Assembly: GCA_963737365.1 (NCBI GenBank) | Contig: CAVTSD010000009.1 | Span: 248,001 to 312,000, forward strand | Reading direction: 5' to 3' | DNA length: 64,000 nt | Origin: Roseiarcus sp963737365 | Lineage (GTDB): Bacteria; Pseudomonadota; Alphaproteobacteria; Rhizobiales; Beijerinckiaceae | Shown: positions 42,030 through 50,216 of the stretch, piece by piece | Layout: each line of letters starts with the position of its first letter | Position numbering within the stretch: the stretch's first letter is position 1 | Made by a program: the position numbers and the translations under genes | The notes under the pieces: generated by a model | The model's input: only the letters and a program-made list of their open reading frames with translations | The model's database searches: none | What the model was told of the DNA's origin: nothing

Positions 42030-45000
42030 TTATTCTCCAGCGACAAGCATCGGCGGCCCGCTTTGGGCCGCGAGCTCGGCCAGCGCGCGCCGATATTCGA
42101 CCGGCATCACCTTGCGGAATTTGGGCAAATAGGCCTCCCAGTCCTCAAGAATGGTCCGTGCGCGCGTCGAGCCTGTGTAGCGTGCGTGGTTGACGATCAG
42201 CTGATGCAAGCGTTCGGCGTCGAATCGGCTCATGTCGCGCATCACATCGACCCTGCCATGGTGCTCGAGATCGCCCCCGGAATGCAGGTGGCGCTGCATG
42301 ACCTCTTCTTCGGCAGCGACAGGATTGAGCTCCACCATCGCCAAATTGCAACGCTCAGCAAACGTGCCGCCCTCGTCGAGGACGTAGGCGATGCCGCCTG
42401 ACATTCCCGCGGCGAAGTTGCGCCCCGTTTCACCAATGACCACGACGACGCCGCCCGTCATATATTCGCAGCCATGGTCGCCCGTACCCTCGACGACCGT
42501 GATCGCGCCGGAATTGCGCACCCCAAAGCGCTCGCCCGCCACGCCGCGGAAATAGCATTCCCCGGCGGTCGCGCCGTAAAGAACGGTGTTGCCAACAATG
42601 ATCGAGGTCTCGGGCGTCAGCTGTTTAGCTTCTTGCGGTGGGTAGACGACGATACGCCCCCCCGATAACCCTTTGCCGACATAGTCGTTCGCCTCGCCCT
42701 CGAGCTCGAGCGTCACGCCTTTTGCAAGGAAGGCCCCGAAACTTTGCCCCGCGGTGCCCTTGAACTTGACGTGGATCGCCTCGTCGCGCAGGCCGGCATT
42801 CCCGTATCGCCTCGCGATGACGCCCGACAGCATTGCTCCCGTCGACCGATCGACGTTGCGGATGGAAAGGTCGAGACGCACATGCCTGCCGCGCTCGACA
42901 GCGTCTTTCGTGTCGGCGATGAGACGACGGTCGAGGACATTATCGAGTCCGTGATCCTGAGCGACGCTTCGGTAAATCGTGTCTTCCGGCCAGGGAGTTG
43001 GCTTGAAGAACAGGTTTGAGAAGTCTAACCCATGCGACTTGGCATGCTCGTTGAGCTTCTTCTGGTCCAGCATTTGCCGCTGGCCGACCATCTCGTCGAA
43101 CGTGCGGTAGCCAAGCTCGGCCATCAGCGCTCGCACCTCTTCGGCGACGAAGAAGAAATAGTTGATGACATGCTCTGGCTTGCCGACAAAGCGCTTGCGC
43201 AGCACCGGGTCCTGCGTCGCGACCCCGACCGGGCAAGTGTTTAGATGGCACTTGCGCATCATGATGCAGCCGGCAGCGATCAGTGGGGCGGTAGCGAAAC
43301 CGAACTCGTCCGCGCCCAGAAGCGCGCCGATCACCACGTCCCGGCCAGTGCGCACGCCACCGTCGACTTGCACGGCGATGCGGGATCTTAGACCGTTCAT
43401 CACCAGCGTCTGGTGAGTCTCCGCGAGACCAATCTCCCACGGGCTTCCGGCATGTTTGATCGAGGTCAACGGGGAGGCGCCGGTGCCCCCCTCGAAACCG
43501 GAGATCGTGACATGGTCGGCTCGGCACTTGGCCACGCCGGCTGCGACGGTGCCAACGCCCACTTCAGACACCAGCTTTACTGAAACAAGGGCCTCCGGGT
43601 TAACGTTCTTCAGGTCATAGACGAGCTGTTTCAGGTCTTCGATCGAATAGATGTCATGATGCGGGGGCGGCGAGATGAGGCCCACGCCCTGGGTGGAATG
43701 GCGCACCTTGGCGATTACCGCGTCGACTTTATGGCCGGGCAATTGACCGCCTTCGCCAGGCTTCGCGCCTTGCGCCATCTTGATCTGCATCATGTCGGAG
43801 TTGACGAGGTATTCCGCCGTCACCCCGAAACGACCGGAGGCGACCTGCTTGATCGCGCTGCGCATCGAGTCGCCGTTGGCCATCCGCTTGTAGCGATCGG
43901 ACTCCTCGCCGCCTTCACCGGTGTTTGACTTACCGCCGATCCGGTTCATGGCGATCGCGAGCGTGGTGTGCGCCTCGCGCGAAATCGAACCGTACGACAT
44001 CGCGCCCGTCGAAAAGCGCTTGACGATCGAAACGGCTGGCTCGACTTCGTCGATTGGCACAGACGTTCGTCCGTCATCCTCCGCGGTCTTGAGCCGGAAG
44101 AGACCGCGAATCGTCAACAATTGCGCGCTCTGATCGTTGAGCACCTTGGCGAAGGCGTTGTAGCGATCGAGGGCGTTGCCGCGAACGGCGTGCTGCAGCA
44201 GGGAGACCGTCTCCGGCGTCCAGCTGTGGGTCTCTCCGCGCACCCGGTAAGCATATTCGCCGCCGACCTCGAGCGCGGTGCTCAGGACCGGGGAAAGGCC
44301 GAATGCATCCGCATGGCGACGCTCGGTCTCCTGCGCGATTTCGGCCAAACCTGCGCCCTCGATCGAGGTCGCCGTGCCGAAGAAGAATTCGTCGATGAAC
44401 GCACGCGAGAGGCCGACAGCGTCGACAATCTGCGCGCCGCAATAGGACTGGTAGGTCGAAATGCCCATCTTCGACATGACCTTGAGAAGGCCCTTGTCGA
44501 CCGACTTGATGAAGCGCTTGACCGCCTCGTAGCCGCTGATTGGCTCCGGCAAATCCTTCGCCATTGCGGTCAAGGTCTCGAACGCGAGGTAGGGATTGAT
44601 CGCTTCGGCGCCGAAGCTCGCTAGACACGCGAAGTGATGGATCTCGCGCGCCTCGCCCGTTTCGACGACGAGGCCGACAGAGGTTCGAAGTCCCTTGCGA
44701 ATAAGGTGATGATGAACGGCCGCCGTCGCCAAAAGGGCCGGAATCGGGATGCGATCCGGACCGACCATACGATCGGAAAGAATGATGATGTTGTAGCGGC
44801 CATGCACCGCCAATTTTGCCCGCTCGCAAAGCCGCTTGAGCGCTTCGCCCATGCCGGCCGCGCCCTTCTTCACCGGGTATGTGATGTCGAGGGTTCTGGT
44901 GTCGAACGAATCCTCCAAATGACCAATGCTGCGGATCTTCTCGAGGTCCTCATTGGTCAGGATCGGCTGGCGCACCTCAAGACGCTTGCGCCTTGCCGCG

Positions 45001-46739
45001 CCGGCAAGGTCGAACAGGTTGGGCCGCGGCCCAATGAACGAGACGAGGCTCATCACCAACTCTTCGCGGATCGGGTCGATCGGCGGGTTGGTCACCTGAG
45101 CGAAGTTCTGCTTGAAGTAGGTGTAGAGGAGCTTTGATTTCGACGACAGCGCCGAAATTGGCGTGTCCGTGCCCATCGACCCGACCGCCTCCTGGCCGGT
45201 GGAGGCCATAGGGGCAAGCAGGATCGTCAAATCTTCCTGAGTGTAGCCGAAAGCCTGCTGGCGATCGAGTAGCGACACGTCGGTGCGCAAGGCGCGCGGC
45301 TCGACTGGGTTGAGATCCTCGAGCACGATCTGGCCTTCGCGAAGCCAGGCGCTGTAGGGCCGGGCCTGCGACAAGCTTTGCTTGATCTCCGCGTCCGACA
45401 CGATGCGGTGCTGCTCGAGATCCACGAGCAGCATCTTTCCGGGCTGCAAGCGCCACTTGGCGACAATGCTCTCTTCCGGCACCGGCAGGACGCCCATTTC
45501 CGACGCCAAGACGACAAGGTCGTCGTCAGTGACAAAATAGCGTGCGGGCCTCAACCCATTGCGGTCGAGCGTCGCTCCGATCTGACGGCCGTCGGTGAAC
45601 GCCATCGCGGCCGGGCCGTCCCACGGCTCCATCAGCGCGGCATGATATTCGTAGAAAGCGCGTCGCTCCTCGCTCATCAGCGGATTGCCCGCCCAGGCCT
45701 CCGGAATGAGCGTCATCATCGCGTGGCTGAGCGAATAGCCGCCCTGAACAAGAAACTCGAGCGCATTGTCAAGGCAGGCGGTGTCCGACTGGCCTTCGTA
45801 TGAAATCGGCCACAGCTTCGAGATGTCGGCGCCGAAGAGCTCAGAGTCGACGCTGGCCTGACGCGCCGCCATCCAATTGACGTTGCCTCGCAAAGTGTTG
45901 ATTTCGCCGTTGTGCGCGACCATCCGATAGGGATGCGCAAGGCGCCAGGACGGAAACGTGTTGGTCGCGAACCGTTGATGGACCAGCGCAAGCGCGGTCT
46001 CGAAGCGCGGGTCCAAGAGATCCCGATAGTAGGGGGCAAGCTGCCGAACCAGCACCATGCCTTTGTAGACAATGGTGCGGGCCGACATCGAGACCGGGTA
46101 ACATTCGAGGATCTCAGGCGTCCCGATTGCGACCACGCGATTGGAGACAACCTTGCGGATGATGTAGAGACGGCGCTCAAAATCGTCTTCCGTGGCGACG
46201 TCCGCGGGTCGACCGATAAAGATCTGCTGCATCACCGGCTCGACGGCCTTCACGCGTTCGCCGAGAACGGAGCTGTCGACTGGAACGTCGCGCCAGCCGA
46301 GCAGGGTCAAACCCTCGGTCGCGACGACTTCTTCGACGATTTCGCGAACCTGCTGGCGCTGGGCCGACTGGCGCGGCATGAAAAACTGTCCGATCGCGTA
46401 ATGCCCCTGGGTGGGCAGGTCAAAGCCCAGCTTGGCGCATTCCGGCGCGAAGAACGTATGCGGGATTTGGGTCAGCACGCCGCAACCATCGCCGAGCGAC
46501 GGATCCGCGCCCACCGCGCCGCGGTGGTCGAGGTTGACAAGAATTTGGAGACCCTTTTCGAGGATGCCGTGCGACTTGCGGTTCTTCATGTCGGCGACAA
46601 AACCAACGCCGCACGAATCATGCTCTTTGGAGGGATGATAGAGGCCCTCCGCCATCGGCGTCAGCGGATCGCGGCCTGGATTGGCCTTCGCGAACCTGTC
46701 GCGCAACTCATCGAATGTCGCTCGAGTTGTGGCGTTCAT
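42030..46739 (-). CDS. gltB: Glutamate synthase large (alpha) subunit
   Basis: GltB is the ammonia-transferring half of GOGAT. The 1569-residue protein carries a 42-residue propeptide ending before C43 in HDSCGVGFVA, the N-terminal nucleophile of the glutaminase domain; the glutaminase domain with RFATNTFPSWRLAHPYRMVAHNGEINT; the FMN/synthase domain with SVKLVSEVGVGTVAAGVAK and the [3Fe-4S] cysteines in CIMMRKCHLNTCPVGVATQDP; and a C-terminal beta-helix with GGRIVVYPPQEA. All parts are present. It precedes gltD and is divergent from a PLP lyase gene. Confidence 0.98.
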   Translation of the reverse strand: MNATTRATFDELRDRFAKANPGRDPLTPMAEGLYHPSKEHDSCGVGFVADMKNRKSHGILEKGLQILVNLDHRGAVGADPSLGDGCGVLTQIPHTFFAPECAKLGFDLPTQGHYAIGQFFMPRQSAQRQQVREIVEEVVATEGLTLLGWRDVPVDSSVLGERVKAVEPVMQQIFIGRPADVATEDDFERRLYIIRKVVSNRVVAIGTPEILECYPVSMSARTIVYKGMVLVRQLAPYYRDLLDPRFETALALVHQRFATNTFPSWRLAHPYRMVAHNGEINTLRGNVNWMAARQASVDSELFGADISKLWPISYEGQSDTACLDNALEFLVQGGYSLSHAMMTLIPEAWAGNPLMSEERRAFYEYHAALMEPWDGPAAMAFTDGRQIGATLDRNGLRPARYFVTDDDLVVLASEMGVLPVPEESIVAKWRLQPGKMLLVDLEQHRIVSDAEIKQSLSQARPYSAWLREGQIVLEDLNPVEPRALRTDVSLLDRQQAFGYTQEDLTILLAPMASTGQEAVGSMGTDTPISALSSKSKLLYTYFKQNFAQVTNPPIDPIREELVMSLVSFIGPRPNLFDLAGAARRKRLEVRQPILTNEDLEKIRSIGHLEDSFDTRTLDITYPVKKGAAGMGEALKRLCERAKLAVHGRYNIIILSDRMVGPDRIPIPALLATAAVHHHLIRKGLRTSVGLVVETGEAREIHHFACLASFGAEAINPYLAFETLTAMAKDLPEPISGYEAVKRFIKSVDKGLLKVMSKMGISTYQSYCGAQIVDAVGLSRAFIDEFFFGTATSIEGAGLAEIAQETERRHADAFGLSPVLSTALEVGGEYAYRVRGETHSWTPETVSLLQHAVRGNALDRYNAFAKVLNDQSAQLLTIRGLFRLKTAEDDGRTSVPIDEVEPAVSIVKRFSTGAMSYGSISREAHTTLAIAMNRIGGKSNTGEGGEESDRYKRMANGDSMRSAIKQVASGRFGVTAEYLVNSDMMQIKMAQGAKPGEGGQLPGHKVDAVIAKVRHSTQGVGLISPPPHHDIYSIEDLKQLVYDLKNVNPEALVSVKLVSEVGVGTVAAGVAKCRADHVTISGFEGGTGASPLTSIKHAGSPWEIGLAETHQTLVMNGLRSRIAVQVDGGVRTGRDVVIGALLGADEFGFATAPLIAAGCIMMRKCHLNTCPVGVATQDPVLRKRFVGKPEHVINYFFFVAEEVRALMAELGYRTFDEMVGQRQMLDQKKLNEHAKSHGLDFSNLFFKPTPWPEDTIYRSVAQDHGLDNVLDRRLIADTKDAVERGRHVRLDLSIRNVDRSTGAMLSGVIARRYGNAGLRDEAIHVKFKGTAGQSFGAFLAKGVTLELEGEANDYVGKGLSGGRIVVYPPQEAKQLTPETSIIVGNTVLYGATAGECYFRGVAGERFGVRNSGAITVVEGTGDHGCEYMTGGVVVVIGETGRNFAAGMSGGIAYVLDEGGTFAERCNLAMVELNPVAAEEEVMQRHLHSGGDLEHHGRVDVMRDMSRFDAERLHQLIVNHARYTGSTRARTILEDWEAYLPKFRKVMPVEYRRALAELAAQSGPPMLVAGE

Positions 46740-47094
46740 GTCTCCGCTCCCCGGGCGGTCGCGGACTCGGTGCGACCGTATCTCAAATTTTCAGGCGTAT
46801 CATGGACAAAGTCAGCTGCTAACGCGCAGCGCAAAGAGCGTCACGCGTCGGATTTTTTTCGATCCGTCTTTGTCGTTCGATCCGACAACGCTCGAGCCCT
46901 GCTTGTCTGTTGGCGCCAAAGCTTCAGCGCCCAAAAAATGGTCAGCACAACTGTCCTATTTTCCGACCATGACAGAAATGGATCGCTGACACAAGCGGTT
47001 CTGGATTTTTTTCTGCAGCCCCGTGGCGCAGGAGCGAATTGCCAGGCCGGCGAGATCTGACGCACATTGTCTCCTCGGATCGAGCGGAGCAAGC
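46740..47094. promoter_or_regulatory. Divergent promoter region of gltB and the PLP lyase gene
   Basis: A 355-base non-coding stretch between two divergent starts. I see an inverted pair ATGGTC (46938-46943) and GACCAT (46965-46970) separated by 21 bases, and CTGTC/GACAG around the same centre; these could be a regulator site, but the match to any known operator is unclear. No RNA gene was found. Confidence 0.4.
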
Positions 47095-48177
47095 ATGAAT
47101 TTCGCTAGCGACAACGGAGCCGGCGTGGCGCCCCAAATCCTGGATGCGATCATGGCCTCGTCGCGGGTCAACGCGCCGGCCTATGGCGCCGACGAATATA
47201 CCACGCGTGCGCGGCAGCTTCTAAGCGAGGTTTTTGAGACCGAGGTCGTTGCTTTTCTGGTTACGACGGGGACGGCGGCGAATGCCCTGGCGCTATCGGC
47301 ACTCGTCAATCCGTGGGACACCATTTTTTGTCACGAGGAAGCGCACATTCACGACGATGAATGCGGCGCCCCGGAGTTGTTCACCGCCGGGGCGAAACTC
47401 GTCGGCATCGCGGGCGAGGGCGGCAAGATCACTCCCGAGGGCCTTCAGGAGACCTTGGAGAGGTTTCCGCGTGGGCTTGTGAAGTCGACCCAACCGGGCG
47501 CGCTTTCGCTTTCCCAAGCGACGGAAGCCGGGACCGTCTATGGCGTTCGCGAGGTGACGGAGCTCAGTTCGATCGCTCATCGCCACCGGATCAGCGTGCA
47601 CATGGACGGCGCGCGCTTCGCCAATGCGCTCATTTCCGCTGGCGCGACGCCAGCCGACATGACCTGGCGCGCCGGGGTCGACATTCTAACTCTTGGCGCG
47701 ACGAAGAACGGCGCGCTGGCTTGTGAAGCCATCCTATTTTTCGATTCCGCTCGCGCGGCGAATTTCGCCTTTCAGCGCAAGCGGGGCGGTCAGACTTTGT
47801 CCAAGGGACGCTTCCTTGGCGCGCAGATGGAGGCCTATCTTACCGACGGACTTTGGTTGCGGTTGGCGGAACGAGCAAACGCCTCGGCGCAGCGTCTCGC
47901 GCGCGGCCTTGCGGGGACGCCTGGCGTTCGCCTGGCGTGGCCAACTGAGGTGAACGAAGTCTTTGCCGTCGCGCCGAAAGCAATGGTCGACGGATGGCGC
48001 GCTGCCGGGGCGGTATTCCACGACTGGAGCACCCGATCGCTTCCGTCGGAGCGGGCCCCGCGAAATGGCGAAACCCTGGTCAGGTTGGTGGCCTCGTTCG
48101 AATCGGAATCAAACGAAATTGATCAGCTTCTGGGCCTTTGCGCCGACATGACGAACTCAGCCGCCTTGACGCCGTAA
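47095..48177 (+). CDS. Low-specificity L-threonine aldolase-like PLP enzyme
   Basis: A 360-residue fold-type I PLP enzyme of the threonine aldolase/beta-eliminating lyase family, which cleaves threonine to glycine and acetaldehyde or acts on related hydroxy amino acids. Family stretches: FASDNGAGVAPQILDAI, FLVTTGTAANALALSAL (phosphate-binding), HEEAHIHDDECGAPE, ISVHMDGARFANAL with the PLP-contacting Asp, and the Schiff-base lysine in TLGATKNGALACEA. I chose ATG 47095; the longer frame from 47023 lacks family similarity. It is followed by a secreted-protein gene 56 bases later. Confidence 0.92.
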   Translation: MNFASDNGAGVAPQILDAIMASSRVNAPAYGADEYTTRARQLLSEVFETEVVAFLVTTGTAANALALSALVNPWDTIFCHEEAHIHDDECGAPELFTAGAKLVGIAGEGGKITPEGLQETLERFPRGLVKSTQPGALSLSQATEAGTVYGVREVTELSSIAHRHRISVHMDGARFANALISAGATPADMTWRAGVDILTLGATKNGALACEAILFFDSARAANFAFQRKRGGQTLSKGRFLGAQMEAYLTDGLWLRLAERANASAQRLARGLAGTPGVRLAWPTEVNEVFAVAPKAMVDGWRAAGAVFHDWSTRSLPSERAPRNGETLVRLVASFESESNEIDQLLGLCADMTNSAALTP

Positions 48178-48233
48178 CCGCGCCGCATTCTGCCCTTCAG
48201 GATCGCCTCGGGAACGACCCTGGAGCGACTAGC

Positions 48234-48959
48234 ATGACCATTAAGTCGAACGGAGCGCTCGGTCGCTGTCTGGGTGGCTCGGCGCTCGGCGCGCTTTTCA
48301 CACTCGCCTTCGTTCCTCCTGCAACGGCTCAATGGGCGCCGCCTTGGGGAGCCGTTTTTCCCGGTGAGATCGAGCGAGGTCTTGAAGCGCAGGGATATGT
48401 GCTGACGGCGCCGCTGGTGCGCCGGCCGGGAGTTTATCTCGCCGACGTCAGCGCCGGCCCCGCAGGCCATCAGCAACTCATCATCGACGCCAAAAGCGGG
48501 CAAGTTCTTGAGCGTTTTCCAGCCACCCGCCGCGCTTGGGGACCCGAGCTCGCCGCACGCGACGAAGCGTTTGGCGAGCCTCAAGACGGCGTTGGACCTG
48601 CCCTGGGATCGCGGTTTTCGGGCGCGCCCAGGACAGCAAACGTTCATATTCCGGCGGCGATCGGTCCATACGGTGTTGGGGAAACGCGGCCAGGAACGAA
48701 GGCCAAGCCCAAGGGCGTTTCAGTGGAACACAAGGCGGCCGTCAACCCACCTTTGCCGCCTCCTGCTCCACGCGAAACGGCTAAGGCGGACCCCACGACA
48801 CCCCAGTCGACCGAAATCCATGATTCGGGACCGCCGCATATTGAGAACTCTGCCGCCGGCGCAGAGCCCACGGTTTCCACGCCGGCGACCCAAGGTTCGT
48901 CCATGGAGGCTAGCGATAGACCAAAGGTGAGCATCGTTCCCCCGGCGCTGTTCCAATAA
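48234..48959 (+). CDS. Secreted proline-rich protein with a PepSY-like core
   Basis: A 241-residue protein with a signal peptide (about residues 1-32, ending PPATA before QWAPPWG). The mature N-terminus EIERGLEAQGYVLTAPLVRRPGVYLADVSAGPAGHQQLIIDAKSGQVLERF follows the helix-strand-strand pattern of PepSY-like periplasmic domains. The rest is low-complexity, rich in Pro, Ala, Thr and Ser. I do not recognise a named family; many rhizobial genomes hold similar short exported proteins. The ATG at 48234 is preceded by TGGAGCGACTAGC. It ends convergently with hsp20, with a hairpin between. Confidence 0.72.
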   Translation: MTIKSNGALGRCLGGSALGALFTLAFVPPATAQWAPPWGAVFPGEIERGLEAQGYVLTAPLVRRPGVYLADVSAGPAGHQQLIIDAKSGQVLERFPATRRAWGPELAARDEAFGEPQDGVGPALGSRFSGAPRTANVHIPAAIGPYGVGETRPGTKAKPKGVSVEHKAAVNPPLPPPAPRETAKADPTTPQSTEIHDSGPPHIENSAAGAEPTVSTPATQGSSMEASDRPKVSIVPPALFQ

Positions 48960-48964
48960 CGAAG

Positions 48965-48987
48965 AGGGCGCCCGCGTGGGGCGCCCT
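48965..48987. terminator. Bidirectional terminator-like hairpin
   Basis: A perfect 9-bp inverted repeat (AGGGCGCCC, loop GCGTG) placed between two convergent stop codons (48959 plus, 49015 minus). A T-run is lacking, but position and stability fit a shared terminator for the secreted-protein gene and hsp20. Confidence 0.55.
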
Positions 48988-49014
48988 GAAGCCGTATGCT
49001 GACGGCGCTTGAGT

Positions 49015-49491
49015 TTAAGCAGCCTGAGCCGTAGGCGCCTTGACGCTCTGGAGGGTCGTGGCGCCCTTGTTGATCGCAATCGTGCGCGGCTTCTGCGCTT
49101 CGGGGACCTCACGGACGAGGTCGATGTGCAACAGACCATTCTCACTTGCCGCGCCTGTCACGACGACGTGGTCGGCAAGCTGGAAGCGGCGCTCGAAGGC
49201 GCGGGCGGCGATGCCCTGATAAAGCAGGTCGCGCTTCTCGTCCTTCTGAACGGTTTCCTTAGATCCGCGTACGGTCAGCGTGTTTTCGCGGGTCTCGACC
49301 GACAATTCGTCCTCGGCGAAACCTGCCACAGCGAGAGTTATTCTATAAGCGTTCTCGCCGGTGCGCTCGATGTTATAAGGCGGATAGGTGGGCGCGTTCT
49401 GCTCACCTCCAGCCACCCTGTCGAGCATCGAAAAGAGACGATCGAAGCCGACGGTGGAACGGTAAAACGGTGAAAGATCGTAATTTGACAT
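49015..49491 (-). CDS. Small heat-shock protein Hsp20
   Basis: An IbpA-type ATP-independent chaperone of 158 residues that holds unfolding proteins. The N-terminus is the class A pattern YDLSPFYRSTVGFDRLFSMLD. The alpha-crystallin domain runs from about 35 to 125 with YRITLAVAGFAEDELSVETREN, TLTVRG and RAFERRFQLADHVVVTGAASENGLL, and the C-terminal anchoring motif is in RTIAI. The 5' leader contains a possible ROSE-type thermosensor motif. It stands alone. Confidence 0.95.
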   Translation of the reverse strand: MSNYDLSPFYRSTVGFDRLFSMLDRVAGGEQNAPTYPPYNIERTGENAYRITLAVAGFAEDELSVETRENTLTVRGSKETVQKDEKRDLLYQGIAARAFERRFQLADHVVVTGAASENGLLHIDLVREVPEAQKPRTIAINKGATTLQSVKAPTAQAA

Positions 49492-49520
49492 AAATCACAT
49501 CCTCTGTGTTGAGCGATATG
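49492..49520 (-). promoter_or_regulatory. Possible ROSE-like RNA thermometer before hsp20
   Basis: On the minus strand the leader reads UCGCU (49512-49516), eight bases, then AGGA (49500-49503) nine bases before the ATG. UYGCU facing the AGGA Shine-Dalgarno is the core of ROSE thermometers found before rhizobial hsp20 genes. The outer stems were not modelled. Confidence 0.35.
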
Positions 49521-49738
49521 ACGGCTCGGCGCCCCAGACATTGGCTGCGCCTGCCGCGGCGAGGCTCGTTGCCTCAAACCATAATTTTTGTTTTGCGTGC
49601 GGATTTTCAAGGGGGCGGCTGGAGCCTTCGCCACAAAAAATGCTAGCTCTAAGGTCAAGAAACCTCGCCCGGCGAATCGCCGCGCATCAGGAATTCTTCG
49701 AAGAGGGGCCGTCGCCTCCGGATATCGAGGTCCATCAG

Positions 49739-50203
49739 ATGTTGAAGTCAATCTCGGTTGTGACTGCTGTCGCCCTAGCTCTGTGTTTCGCCACGACGGC
49801 TTTTGCCGCTCAAAAGGGGCCGCAAAGCGAAGAGGATGATACGCCCAAGCCGCTTCCGCCGCTGCAGAAGAATTTTCCCCTCGATCAGACCTGGTCGCTC
49901 AAGGAACTCAACGGCAAGCCAGTGCCTCCCGGATTGGACATCAGCCTCAAAATCGACGGGACACTCCGTGGCTCAGGCTTCACCGGCTGCAATTCGTGGT
50001 CGGCGACACTCTATCCGGTCAAGGACCAGCATCTCGCCGTCGGTCCTTATGCGCTAACCAAAAAGCAATGCCCCAAGGACGTTATGCAAGTCGAACTGGG
50101 TTTCCTGTCAGCGCTGGTCGGCAACCCAACGTGGGACTTGGTCAACGGCGATCTTGTGATCAAGGGGCCGCGCGGCGCGTTGCGGCTCGCCCGCTCGCTC
50201 TAG
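49739..50203 (+). CDS. META-domain secreted protein
   Basis: A 154-residue exported protein: signal peptide of about 23 residues (VVTAVALALCFATTAFAA) and a META/HslJ-like domain with TWSLKELNGKPVPPGLDISLKIDGTLRGSGFTGCNSWSATL, then KKQCPKDVMQVELGFLSAL. In META proteins the 'GxxGCNxxxGxY' stretch is diagnostic and is recognisable here. HslJ affects heat and novobiocin resistance in E. coli; the role here is unknown. ATG 49739 was preferred over an upstream in-frame start at 49541. It converges on the ABC transporter gene, 14 bases apart. Confidence 0.85.
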   Translation: MLKSISVVTAVALALCFATTAFAAQKGPQSEEDDTPKPLPPLQKNFPLDQTWSLKELNGKPVPPGLDISLKIDGTLRGSGFTGCNSWSATLYPVKDQHLAVGPYALTKKQCPKDVMQVELGFLSALVGNPTWDLVNGDLVIKGPRGALRLARSL

Positions 50204-50216
50204 CCGAGTTCTTCAA

